Origin: Rickettsiales bacterium | GTDB lineage: Bacteria; Pseudomonadota; Alphaproteobacteria; Rickettsiales; JABSSG01 | Reading direction: 5' to 3' | Assembly: GCA_020049805.1 (NCBI GenBank) | Contig: JAGVLN010000018.1 | Location: 1-42,277, forward strand | DNA length: 42,277 nt | Part shown: in pieces, positions 1 through 7,998 of the stretch | Layout: the number at the start of each line of letters is the position of its first letter | How positions within the stretch are numbered: position 1 is the first letter of the stretch | Position numbers and translations under genes: made by a program | The notes under the pieces: generated by a model | Seen by the model: only the letters and a program-made list of their open reading frames with translations | Databases searched by the model: none | What the model was told of the DNA's origin: nothing

Positions 1-324
1 AGTATTGCTCAAATTATTTTTGTTGATTTGATTTTTTCATTTGACTCAATAATTGTGGCGGTTGCAATGATTGATAATATTTATTTAATTATCGGAGCTA
101 TAGTTATAGCTATGCTTATCATGGTTGCTGTTGCAAAAAAGATAGGAGAGTTCATATATCAGAATCCTGGCATAAAAGTATTAGGCTTAGTATTTATTAT
201 ACTAATAGGGCTATTCTTGATAGCCAACAGCTTTAATCTTGAAGTATCAAAAGCTTACCTTTATTCTGCAATGTTCGTATCATTAATTGTGGAACTTATA
301 AATATAAAGCTAAGAAATAATTAA
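1..324 (+). CDS. TerC-family integral membrane protein, C-terminal fragment
   Basis: The reading frame is open from the first base, so the gene begins upstream of the window and only about 107 C-terminal residues are present. The visible start resembles the TerC family signature: an acidic residue followed by a Phe-Ser-Phe-Asp-Ser stretch (VDLIFSFDSI), where TerC proteins usually read DLVFSLDSV. Three or four hydrophobic segments follow, with a Gly-Lys-rich loop between them. TerC/Alx proteins are polytopic inner-membrane proteins linked to tellurium resistance and, in better studied members, to manganese export. The internal TTG at 28 is not a likely start because homology extends upstream of it. 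The family call is fairly sure; the substrate is not known from sequence. Confidence 0.8.
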   Translation, partial: SIAQIIFVDLIFSFDSIIVAVAMIDNIYLIIGAIVIAMLIMVAVAKKIGEFIYQNPGIKVLGLVFIILIGLFLIANSFNLEVSKAYLYSAMFVSLIVELINIKLRNN

Positions 325-326
325 GT

Positions 327-656
327 TTAATATTTTTTAACTTTCGAAAACGTAGAGATTGCCAGCTTCTGAGCTACTGCATGATCGATTATTTGATCAG
401 GATAAGATAACTTAGGATCATATTTTCTAGGATCATGAATGAATTTTATCGGTACATTTTTTAGTTCTGATAAATATTTTTTGATATATATTCCTTGTGG
501 GTCAAACTTCTTTGATTGAATTGTAGGATTAAACACTCTAAAATAAGCCTGAACATCTGTTCCAACCGAAGTTGACCACACTAAATGTCTATAAGAATCA
601 GCTGGCCCATTTTCTCTTCCTGGTAATTGCGAAGCTACACATTCACATTCAGACAA
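327..656 (-). pseudogene. Deoxyribodipyrimidine photolyase, C-terminal remnant
   Basis: This 109-codon frame matches only the last part of the FAD-binding domain of DNA photolyases. It keeps the segment ending YFRVFNP, then a QSKKFDP stretch, a Tyr-Ile-Lys-Lys helix, and a C-terminal block with YPDQIIDHAVA. In intact photolyases, which are about 450-500 residues, the same order appears near the C-terminus. The first 20 or so residues here do not look like the family, and no upstream photolyase sequence was found on this strand. The enzyme would repair UV-induced pyrimidine dimers, but this piece lacks the chromophore domain and most of the FAD site, so it should be inactive. It converges on the TerC gene, 3 bp from its stop. 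Confidence 0.75.
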
Positions 657-711
657 TGAAGCGCTATCAAAGGTTAAAAAATAAACTACTGCTGCAAAAT
701 GATGAGCAGTA

Positions 712-936
712 ATGATCTTTAAAATTATTTCAGGGTTAAAATCTGGATTATTTAAATATTTTTATCGTTCATCTGAAAAAACACAGCGTGGTTTTTGTCC
801 GAAATGCGGAGGCGCACTATGCGCTCTCGATGATGATAGCGCTAGCATTATGCTTAAAATTGCTTCATTTAATGAACCAAACCTAATAGTACTTGGTAAA
901 CAACATAGCTATAAAGAAAAAGCGCCCTCTTGGTGA
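712..936 (+). pseudogene. GFA/CENP-V-type zinc protein, C-terminal remnant
   Basis: The 74-codon frame resembles the second half of glutathione-dependent formaldehyde-activating (GFA) family proteins. It has a Ser-Ser turn followed by the zinc-binding pair GFCPKCGG, an acidic stretch, an Ala-Ser-Phe-Asn-Glu-Pro block, and the typical ending with a His and APSW. The N-terminal cysteine motifs are missing. Just upstream, in the same frame, codons 682-711 read as a plausible continuation interrupted by two TGA stops (the second at 703-705), which suggests decay rather than a short gene. Some family members act on glutathione adducts, but no activity is expected here. It lies head-to-head with the photolyase remnant, so the two decaying genes sit together. 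Confidence 0.65.
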
Positions 937-1038
937 AAAGTTACAATAAGTAATTGAACTTCTGCACAAAAAATTCGTTAGCATTTAAAAGGTGCAGCTA
1001 ATTCAACACTTATTTATTACTCTAAAATATAAAGGCCA

Positions 1039-1054
1039 GGTTAATATATTAACC
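1039..1054. promoter_or_regulatory. Perfect 16-bp palindrome, candidate operator
   Basis: GGTTAATATATTAACC reads identically on both strands and ends 8 bp upstream of a consensus -35 box. The position suits binding of a dimeric regulator. It contains TTAA half-sites and a TTAACCAA stretch, loosely like alphaproteobacterial CtrA sites (TTAA-N7-TTAA), but the spacing is 4 rather than 7, so the CtrA link is only a guess. Confidence 0.45.
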
Positions 1055-1062
1055 AATGTAGA

Positions 1063-1091
1063 TTGACATTTATAAAATAATAAATTATATA
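1063..1091 (+). promoter_or_regulatory. Sigma-70 promoter of the 484-residue orphan gene
   Basis: A perfect TTGACA at 1063-1068 is followed by a 17-bp spacer and TATATA at 1086-1091. Transcription would start near 1098, giving a leader of about 30 nt. No clear Shine-Dalgarno sequence precedes the ATG at 1127. Confidence 0.6.
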
Positions 1092-1126
1092 TAACTTAAC
1101 ATTTAATTATTAACTAAAATTAACAG

Positions 1127-2581
1127 ATGACCAAAGTAAGACCTCATGATATCACTCTAGCCCCTGTTAGAGAGCCAATGAAAGTTTTTGCTATAGACGA
1201 AACGAACATTCATAACCCTGCACTGAAAAGCTATGAAAGCGCCTTAGATCTTTTTTCAAGATTGCAAACTATAACTCCTAGAGATTCAAGAAATTGGCTT
1301 ACAAGATGCTTCTATTCTCTTAGTAATTATAGTTATAGGGCAGCAAATGGTACTGAAATTTCTCTAAATATTTTAGGAGATCTAACCGTTAATGTTACAG
1401 CTATGCGCGGTCCCGCCTATTTTGTTATAAAAGTTGCTAGAGTAAACAATGGCGAACCAATAGACGCGTATGATTATGCTCTTATACGCATAAAGGCTGA
1501 TCGTTCTGTAGAATTTATTCATACTTATAGGAAGCCAACTCCAAGAGCTGGCATCTCTAGAATTCCTGGACTTGATACGAGCTTAGAAAGCTTGCATATC
1601 ATATGCTCTTCAGCGGCCCCAGCAGCTCGCCCTACCTCAACTGACGTCACAACAGTTACAAGCCAAAGAGCTGCATGGCCTGCACTCACTCCTCTTGCAG
1701 CAGGTATATCTACAACCGACACTACTCCTAAATACTTATATTTTAAGAATATAGAGGCACAAAGTATAATCTCTAGTTTAGGTGAAGAGACTTTATCTAG
1801 ACTGCTAGAAAGTAACAACTATTCTATAACAATTGGAAGTAGAACATATAATTGTCGGCCATGTAGTCTTATGGCAACCCAACTATGGTACAGTGTATCT
1901 AATGAGGGCGCATCGTTACCTGCAACAGGTGCCGGACATGACAGTGCGAGTTATACTGCTGCCTTAGATCAATTTGTAGCAGCATGTCAAAGGGCTAAGG
2001 AAGCAAATCCCTACTTAGAGGTTGATGTTTGCTCTTTACAATATCTATTTGAACATAAATTTCTTGGAGTACGCAGATTGCTGACACCAGATGAAGAGAA
2101 TAGGTTCCTTGATGCAGCAATGGAAATCTTTCCCTCATCACCTGCAAGTGCATCAACAGAATGCCTATACATTCCTGCGGGTACAATTACTACTGATAGA
2201 AAAAGAACGGAAAGGGCTTATGTAATCGCTTACCCAGCTGTAGTGAGAAGAATAAGTGAGACTGTGCAAGTATTGCAACCAAATTTAGAATCTGTTAATG
2301 CTATCCTTGCTGCTGCTGGGAAAGAAACATATCTAACACTAAGAAGGCTAGAAAATTCATTATCTCCAACTGCAGCAGGAAGTAGAGCTTCTGGAACAGA
2401 AGATACGGACTCAGCTACTCCTGTTGGAGTAGGTGCACATACGCGAAGAGTAATTGAACATAGAAGAGCTAGCGCTGGTACTACCTTACTTGCAGGAGAA
2501 AGGGATGGGAGTGGTGACGTCACTGCTGTAGGATATATTGGACCTCGGCATTCAGCTGATGCTTCTATATATACAAGATAA
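1127..2581 (+). CDS. Orphan 484-residue protein, candidate secreted effector
   Basis: I do not recognise this protein. It has no signal peptide and no clear membrane segment. Two stretches are low-complexity and rich in Ala, Ser, Thr and Pro: about residues 160-200, and the last 85 residues, which are also Gly- and Arg-rich and end in YTR. The rest looks globular, with scattered Cys and Trp. Base composition is unusual: a hand count of 2341-2460 gives about 44% G+C, clearly above the AT-rich neighbours, which suggests foreign origin or relaxed selection. It has its own strong promoter and upstream palindrome and is convergent with the methyltransferase gene (11 bp between stops). A soluble protein with a flexible polar tail fits a type IV secreted effector, but that is inference only. 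Confidence 0.75.
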   Translation: MTKVRPHDITLAPVREPMKVFAIDETNIHNPALKSYESALDLFSRLQTITPRDSRNWLTRCFYSLSNYSYRAANGTEISLNILGDLTVNVTAMRGPAYFVIKVARVNNGEPIDAYDYALIRIKADRSVEFIHTYRKPTPRAGISRIPGLDTSLESLHIICSSAAPAARPTSTDVTTVTSQRAAWPALTPLAAGISTTDTTPKYLYFKNIEAQSIISSLGEETLSRLLESNNYSITIGSRTYNCRPCSLMATQLWYSVSNEGASLPATGAGHDSASYTAALDQFVAACQRAKEANPYLEVDVCSLQYLFEHKFLGVRRLLTPDEENRFLDAAMEIFPSSPASASTECLYIPAGTITTDRKRTERAYVIAYPAVVRRISETVQVLQPNLESVNAILAAAGKETYLTLRRLENSLSPTAAGSRASGTEDTDSATPVGVGAHTRRVIEHRRASAGTTLLAGERDGSGDVTAVGYIGPRHSADASIYTR

Positions 2582-2591
2582 TATATCAATT

Positions 2592-3293
2592 CTAGTGCAA
2601 ATTATTTTCCCAATTTGGATTTTTGTACAAATACACTCTTTTGCGAGTATTATGAGCTTGATAATCTAAAAGTATGGTTATATCTTCCTTCATATTAAAA
2701 GGCTCTCCTTCAAGATTAATTTCTTTAACCATTCCATATGCTATTTTTTGATTAAACTTAATATCAGAATAATCATTGGTTATTAATGCATATTTAAATC
2801 TAGGCAAAATTTCTTTAATAAAGATGATAATATCAGTATTTGGCCAGTGTTGGATAACATCTTTGACTATTAAAAGATCTCCAGATTTACCTTTAAATTC
2901 ACTTAAATCATGTATGTGATAGAATGATACATTGGCTTGTTGATAATTTTCTATGTTAAAATCAATAATATTTTTCACTAGATCATACCCATGATACTTT
3001 TTATAACCTGGTATTTTTAAAACCGACATTAATTGCCAATCTCCACAACCTAAATCATAAATAGTATTAATGTCATGGTGATTTAAATATGTTTGTAACA
3101 AACTCAAATATGGTTTGGCATTATTAGGATCAGAACCAGGGCCAGAGCCTTTTCCCCAACCATTAGTAGCATATATTCTAGTAAATATTTGCTCGGGAAC
3201 AACTGAGGCACCCATCCTATCAGAAAATAATATTGCTAAAATAACCAAAACTAGCACAATAAGAGTCAAAAGAGTTTTTAATTTTCTTACCAT
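2592..3293 (-). CDS. Membrane-anchored class I SAM-dependent methyltransferase
   Basis: The 233-residue protein begins with a basic tip and one hydrophobic helix at about residues 7-25, probably an uncleaved anchor. The catalytic domain follows. It shows the Rossmann motif I of SAM methyltransferases (IYDLGCGDW, about residues 78-86), an acidic strand-2 end (HGYDLV), and a motif like KDVIQHWPN near residue 145, typical of the Methyltransf_23/25 group. The substrate is unknown. It has no operon partner: the orphan gene converges on its 3' end and the deformylase gene diverges from its 5' end. The fold assignment is firm; the role is not. Confidence 0.75.
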   Translation of the reverse strand: MVRKLKTLLTLIVLVLVILAILFSDRMGASVVPEQIFTRIYATNGWGKGSGPGSDPNNAKPYLSLLQTYLNHHDINTIYDLGCGDWQLMSVLKIPGYKKYHGYDLVKNIIDFNIENYQQANVSFYHIHDLSEFKGKSGDLLIVKDVIQHWPNTDIIIFIKEILPRFKYALITNDYSDIKFNQKIAYGMVKEINLEGEPFNMKEDITILLDYQAHNTRKRVYLYKNPNWENNLH

Positions 3294-3429
3294 TGCAAAG
3301 GTTATTTTTTATATGTTCATAGAAAATTCATACTATAGTTATAGCTTACAGAAATAATTAAAATTTCTATAGGTTTTATTTTTATTTAGTTTTGTGGATA
3401 TAACGTTATTTTTAATAGTTGTAAGATAA

Positions 3430-3458
3430 TTGACATAATAGCTTTTATTATTTAATCT
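3430..3458 (+). promoter_or_regulatory. Promoter of def, predicting a leaderless mRNA
   Basis: TTGACA at 3430-3435, a 17-bp spacer and TAATCT at 3453-3458 make a near-consensus promoter. The def ATG is at 3467, only 8 nt after the -10 box, so transcription should begin at or within about 3 nt of the start codon. No Shine-Dalgarno sequence is present. Confidence 0.6.
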
Positions 3459-3466
3459 GTTTTGTT

Positions 3467-4066
3467 ATGAATAACATAGCCGCACAACAAGAACTTCCAG
3501 AATATGTAGTTGCCGATATTAATGGCTTTACCCCTTCTGTTCTGATAACTCCCGCACAAGAATTATTCTTTCCTTTAAGTATAGAAGATAAAAATGATAT
3601 TAAAATATTGGAAGAAAAATTTGATAATGAAGTTAATATTGCCGGTATTGCTGCACCACAAATTGGTATAGCAAAGAAAATAATAGTTTTCGCTGCCCCA
3701 GAAAATCCTGAACTAAAAAAATGGCGGCAAGATTTCACTCAATATATGTCTAAATCTATATGGATCAATCCGAGTTATGAAGGGATAGAAGAATTTGGAT
3801 ATAATGAAGATTACGAAGGATGCTTTTCAGTGAAAGATTTTACAGGTCCAGTAGCTCGTTATAAAAAAATTAATTATCGCGCTTACGGTATTGATAGCAA
3901 TTTGGTAGAAGGTACAGCAGAAGGATTTTTAGCTCGTATTATTCAACATGAAACTGACCATGTACATGGTAAATTATTTATTAGCTATGTGGCTACTGAA
4001 AAACGTATTGCTATAGAAGAATATCGTAGAAAAAGACGAGAAGCAATGCAGTCAAAAGAAAACTAA
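3467..4066 (+). CDS. def: Peptide deformylase
   Basis: Removes the formyl group from the N-terminal methionine of new proteins in the cytoplasm. All three family motifs are visible: GIAAPQIGI at residues 60-68, EGCFSV at 117-122 with metal ligand Cys119, and QHETDH at 160-165, giving His161 and His165 as metal ligands and Glu162 as the catalytic base. At 199 residues it is somewhat longer than the usual 170-190, mainly from an N-terminal extension and a charged Lys/Arg-rich tail. Rickettsiales often carry two deformylase genes, so this may be one of a pair. Its 3' end overlaps the convergent FAD hydroxylase gene by 4 bp. No fmt gene is adjacent. Confidence 0.93.
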   Translation: MNNIAAQQELPEYVVADINGFTPSVLITPAQELFFPLSIEDKNDIKILEEKFDNEVNIAGIAAPQIGIAKKIIVFAAPENPELKKWRQDFTQYMSKSIWINPSYEGIEEFGYNEDYEGCFSVKDFTGPVARYKKINYRAYGIDSNLVEGTAEGFLARIIQHETDHVHGKLFISYVATEKRIAIEEYRRKRREAMQSKEN

Positions 4067-5640
4067 ATAAATATCTTATTCAAATAATTCTCTAATTTAC
4101 TTATATTAATTGGTTGATTACGATAAGCGATATAACCATCAGGTCTTAAGAGATAAAGTCCCATTTCCTTAATTCCAAGCTGTTTAAAAATATCAGAAGT
4201 AGTACTATAATTATTAGAATTTTTATCTTTTATAGTTAGAACATCTATTACATCTTTGAATTTTGTTTTAATAAACTTTTCTACAGTTTCTGTATTATCG
4301 TCCCTAGAAAAAATTAACAGATTATGTTTAATATCTTTTATAACTTTTTTAAGTCTAGTTTTTCTATGCTTTTTATCAAAAAGTTCGATATCAGGAAATA
4401 AATCTCCTGCTTTAATGGTGCTCCAATTATCATTCCAATCTTCTGCAACAATAGAACTATGTCGATAATTTAATTTTAACTGTCCCGTTCTATTTAAGAA
4501 ATAATTCTTAAAGAGATCAGATTTACCTAATAAAAATATAATTTTATTTCTTAAAAACTGTAATATAGGATTTTTGATAGATGCCATAATAGTCGTTTGG
4601 TGAGTAAGTTCGACTATACTTTCCATTACTTTATGTCTTTCTTGATGGCTTTGTAGCAATCTTTCATTTGCCTTATTTTTAATAACAAGTTCCATTTTCC
4701 ATGCTAAAGCATTTGCATCTTGAATGCCGGTGTTCATGCCTTGCCCACCAGCTGGACTATGTATATGGGCAGAATCTCCAATTAAAAAAACATTATTAGA
4801 ACATAACTTTTCAGCCATACGATGATGAATTGAAAAAGCTGACATCCATTCTGTTTTGGTTATTTGTATACCTGTAGCTCTCTCATTAACAATATTTTGA
4901 AAAAATGATAAATTAAATTTTTTTTCCAATTCTTCACGGCTAATATTAACATCATAATCTGCTACAAACCTGACATAATTTTCACCCATTGGAAAGGTTG
5001 CTAGAAATCCATTTTTTGAGAAAAAAACATACATCTCATCATATCTTAATGGCCATTCTATATAAGCATCCGCTAATAACCAATTGCTTTTATATTGGTC
5101 ACCAATAAAATTGGTGCCCATTAATTTACGACAAATACTATGTGCACCATCACAACCTATCAAATATTTAAAAGGCGTTTCTTCTATCTCTCCTTTTGCA
5201 TTTTTAATTCTTGCAACTACATACCCATCTTCTTGAGCATAGCTAGTTAATTCTAAATTTCTTTCTATCTTTATACCTAATTTTTCAAGGTTTTTAGTAA
5301 AAATTTGTTCCGTTTTACTTTGAGGAATAATTAAAAAAAATGGATAAGTACTATGAATATATTTTGCTTCTACATGACTTATACAATTGGAGAGATTGCT
5401 ATAAATATTAAAAGCTTTTACCTTTAAACCCTCGTCTAGAAAGTCATTTAATAGTCCCATACTTTCAAATAATTCTATAGACCTAGGCTGTATACCTAAA
5501 GCTTTTGATTTATCTGATAGTATCGATAATTTTTCTATAATTCTGCACTTAACACCACGTCTAGTTAATTCATATGCCATTGCTAGCCCACTAGGACCAG
5601 CCCCTACAATTAACACATCATTTTTTCCTTCTTTAGCCAT
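4063..5640 (-). CDS. FAD-dependent aromatic-ring hydroxylase (PheA/TfdB type)
   Basis: The 525-residue protein is a class A flavoprotein monooxygenase. It has the N-terminal dinucleotide fold GAGPSG (residues 13-18), the DG motif around GCDGAHS (162-168), and the FAD ribityl-binding GD motif LIGDSAHIHSPAGG (286-299). A C-terminal thioredoxin-like region from about residue 400 matches the phenol hydroxylase/TfdB layout. These enzymes insert one oxygen atom into aromatic or polyketide substrates using NAD(P)H. The substrate here is unknown, and such an enzyme is surprising in a reduced intracellular genome. A weak GAGAG sits 9-13 nt before the ATG. It may share transcription with trhO, 93 bp upstream. 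Confidence 0.85.
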   Translation of the reverse strand: MAKEGKNDVLIVGAGPSGLAMAYELTRRGVKCRIIEKLSILSDKSKALGIQPRSIELFESMGLLNDFLDEGLKVKAFNIYSNLSNCISHVEAKYIHSTYPFFLIIPQSKTEQIFTKNLEKLGIKIERNLELTSYAQEDGYVVARIKNAKGEIEETPFKYLIGCDGAHSICRKLMGTNFIGDQYKSNWLLADAYIEWPLRYDEMYVFFSKNGFLATFPMGENYVRFVADYDVNISREELEKKFNLSFFQNIVNERATGIQITKTEWMSAFSIHHRMAEKLCSNNVFLIGDSAHIHSPAGGQGMNTGIQDANALAWKMELVIKNKANERLLQSHQERHKVMESIVELTHQTTIMASIKNPILQFLRNKIIFLLGKSDLFKNYFLNRTGQLKLNYRHSSIVAEDWNDNWSTIKAGDLFPDIELFDKKHRKTRLKKVIKDIKHNLLIFSRDDNTETVEKFIKTKFKDVIDVLTIKDKNSNNYSTTSDIFKQLGIKEMGLYLLRPDGYIAYRNQPINISKLENYLNKIFI

Positions 5641-5732
5641 AAGCTATACTCTCGTTTATTTAAGAGTTTACACTACTTAAGTTAACAAAAAATTAAGTAT
5701 GAAAAATGAAGTGGATTATGATGATCTAAGCT

Positions 5733-6533
5733 TTATAAGTTACTCATTTTTGAAGTATGACGAAGATAATTTTCTCCATCTGGATCTTTAGATGTTTGAC
5801 ACGTAACCTGCATACTTTGATTAAGTTGTTTATCAACAGCAATACGCTCATCAAAAACAAAACATTCGCCATACCAGTTATTGTCACTATTACCTTTCTT
5901 CTCTAGGTAATTCAAAATACCCCCTTCAAGATGATAAACATTTTCAATACCTTTCGATTTCACATAGGCAGTAGATTTTTCACATCTTACCCCACCAGTA
6001 CAGCACATAGCAATTTTTTTACCGGCAAATTTCTCTTGATGCTGATCAAACCATGTTGGAAAATCACGAAAATGATTAGTTAAAGGGTTAATAGCACCTT
6101 TAAATGAACCTAAAGACACTTCATATTTATTACGAGTATCGATTAAAACCACATCTGGCTGACTAATAAAATCATCCCACTCTTCTGGAGTTACATAATA
6201 TCCAGCATTTTTGCCGCTTATTTTAGGGACTCCCATAGTAACAATTTCTTTTTTCAACCTCACTTTCATTTTTTCGAAAGGGTAGTAATCCAAAAAGCTT
6301 TCCTTGATATTCGATAATACTATATTATATCTTTCTTCTAATTCTTTATATAAAGAATTTATACTCTCTCTAGTTCCAGAAATTGTTGAGTTTATACCTT
6401 CTTCAGCCAACAAGATTGTACCTTTGAGTCCATGTTTGATACAAAAGGAAATTAAAGGCTCCTTAATTGATTTAAAATTTGGCAAATCAATAAATTTGTA
6501 AAATGTTGAGATAACGATTTGGTTTTGGGTCAT
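5733..6533 (-). CDS. trhO: tRNA uridine(34) hydroxylase, rhodanese family (TrhO/YceA)
   Basis: TrhO performs oxygen-dependent hydroxylation of U34 in certain tRNAs, an early step to 5-alkoxyuridine derivatives. The 266-residue protein has the N-terminal acylphosphatase-like region (about 1-100), with its GTILLAEEGINSTISG segment, then a rhodanese domain. The rhodanese loop is CCTGGVRCEKS, with the presumed catalytic Cys at residue 178. The family's GECFVFDER segment follows at about 222-230. It lacks the long C-terminal extension of the E. coli protein (about 350 residues), as in other Rickettsiales. It starts 18 bp after the ffh stop, so it is probably translated from the ffh transcript. Confidence 0.92.
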   Translation of the reverse strand: MTQNQIVISTFYKFIDLPNFKSIKEPLISFCIKHGLKGTILLAEEGINSTISGTRESINSLYKELEERYNIVLSNIKESFLDYYPFEKMKVRLKKEIVTMGVPKISGKNAGYYVTPEEWDDFISQPDVVLIDTRNKYEVSLGSFKGAINPLTNHFRDFPTWFDQHQEKFAGKKIAMCCTGGVRCEKSTAYVKSKGIENVYHLEGGILNYLEKKGNSDNNWYGECFVFDERIAVDKQLNQSMQVTCQTSKDPDGENYLRHTSKMSNL

Positions 6534-6550
6534 ATTTTTAATATTACTAA

Positions 6551-7891
6551 TTAAGAAAAAATATTTTTAATTCCACTTCTCATTAAAGATTTTTGATCCA
6601 TATTGCTAAAACGTTTAAACATACGACTCATTTCCTGAAATTGGTTAAGTAAACGATTTACATCAGAAACCTTTACTCCTGCTCCATTAGCAATTCTTAT
6701 TTTTCGTGCAGCATTCAAAATTTTTGGATTGCGTCGTTCTTGTTTAGTCATCGAAGAAATTATCGCAAGCTGTCTACCAATAATTTTATTATCAATTTGA
6801 GCACCAGCAAGTTTTTCTTTTAATCCACCAAGCCCCGGGATCATGTTTACGATGCTACTTATACCGCCCATTTTTGTCATATTTCTTAGTTGATCTGCTA
6901 AATGATTTAAATCAAAGTGACCTTTTTTAATTTGATTAATCATTTTTTCAGAAGCTTGCTGATCCATTACTTCTGATGCTTTTTCTACTAATGAAACAAT
7001 ATCTCCCATCCCTAAAATACGAGAGGCAATGCGCTCAGGATAAAAGTCTTCTAAATCTGAAAGTTTTTCGCCTGAACCCAGAAATTTGATAGGACATTTA
7101 GTCACAAAACTCATACTTAAAGCTGCACCGCCCCTAGCATCACCATCTATTCTTGTTAGAATAATTCCTGTAATCCCTATTTGCTCATCAAAGCTTTTGG
7201 CAATATTAACTGCATCTTGACCAGTTAAACTATCTGCTACTAATAAAGTTTCAACTGGATTAGATAAATTTTTGACCTCTTTTAATTCTGCCATTAACTC
7301 ATCATCTATATGTAGTCTACCTGCAGTATCTAAAATTAATAAATCATAAGCTTGTAATTTTGCGCTTTTTAATGCCCTCTTAGCAGTATCTATAGGATTT
7401 TCATCTTGAACAATTTCTAATGAATCTATACCTACTTGTTTAGCTAATACTTCTAACTGTTCTTTAGCAGCTGGCCTATAAGCATCAAGTGAAGCTACTA
7501 ATATTTTTTTACCTGATTTATACTTATTAGCAAGCTTAGCGCAAGTTGTAGTTTTACCTGACCCTTGTAGGCCCACCATCATGATCACCGCAGGAGGAGT
7601 AGTGGATAAATTTAATTTATTATTTTCATTAGTTAAAAGTTCCACTAAACAATCATGAACTATTTTTACCACCATTTGACCAGGTGACACGCTTTTAATT
7701 ATTTCTCTGCCAAGCGCTTGTTCTTTTATTTTTAAAGTGAATTCTTTAGCTACAGGCAATGCAACATCTGCTTCTAAAAGAGCCACCCTAATTTCTCGTA
7801 AAGCTGAATCAATATCTTCTTCTTTTAAGAGGCCTCTGCCAGTTAATTTATTAAAAATTTTGTTTAAACTGTCACTTAAGTTATTAAACAT
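6551..7891 (-). CDS. ffh: Signal recognition particle GTPase Ffh (SRP54)
   Basis: Ffh binds signal sequences as they leave the ribosome and, with 4.5S RNA and FtsY, delivers ribosomes to the membrane. The N domain spans about residues 1-90. The G domain contains the P-loop GLQGSGKTT (107-115), DTAGR (188-192) and TRIDGDARGG (246-255). The M domain, from about residue 300, has the methionine-rich C-terminal helices (MSRMFKRFSNMDQKSLM). The length of 446 is normal. The gene is divergent from fabD across a 107-bp gap and first in a likely ffh-trhO unit. No 4.5S RNA gene was recognised in this window. Confidence 0.97.
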   Translation of the reverse strand: MFNNLSDSLNKIFNKLTGRGLLKEEDIDSALREIRVALLEADVALPVAKEFTLKIKEQALGREIIKSVSPGQMVVKIVHDCLVELLTNENNKLNLSTTPPAVIMMVGLQGSGKTTTCAKLANKYKSGKKILVASLDAYRPAAKEQLEVLAKQVGIDSLEIVQDENPIDTAKRALKSAKLQAYDLLILDTAGRLHIDDELMAELKEVKNLSNPVETLLVADSLTGQDAVNIAKSFDEQIGITGIILTRIDGDARGGAALSMSFVTKCPIKFLGSGEKLSDLEDFYPERIASRILGMGDIVSLVEKASEVMDQQASEKMINQIKKGHFDLNHLADQLRNMTKMGGISSIVNMIPGLGGLKEKLAGAQIDNKIIGRQLAIISSMTKQERRNPKILNAARKIRIANGAGVKVSDVNRLLNQFQEMSRMFKRFSNMDQKSLMRSGIKNIFS

Positions 7892-7998
7892 ATCAATACT
7901 TCTAATTGTTAAAACTATTTCATCACATTAAACAATATACCTTGAAAAAGCCATAGTTTTGTGGCAAAAATTTATGATAATTAATATTTAGAGGTATT

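Noticed and set aside
2230-2589. 119-codon open frame on the minus strand at the end of the orphan gene
   Set aside because: The plus-strand gene has promoter and length support. The minus frame has neither, although because the plus gene is an orphan this one cannot be excluded completely.
7892-7998. Search for a 4.5S RNA gene or fabD/ffh promoters in the divergent gap
   Set aside because: No SRP RNA-like hairpin and no pair of boxes with acceptable spacing was found.
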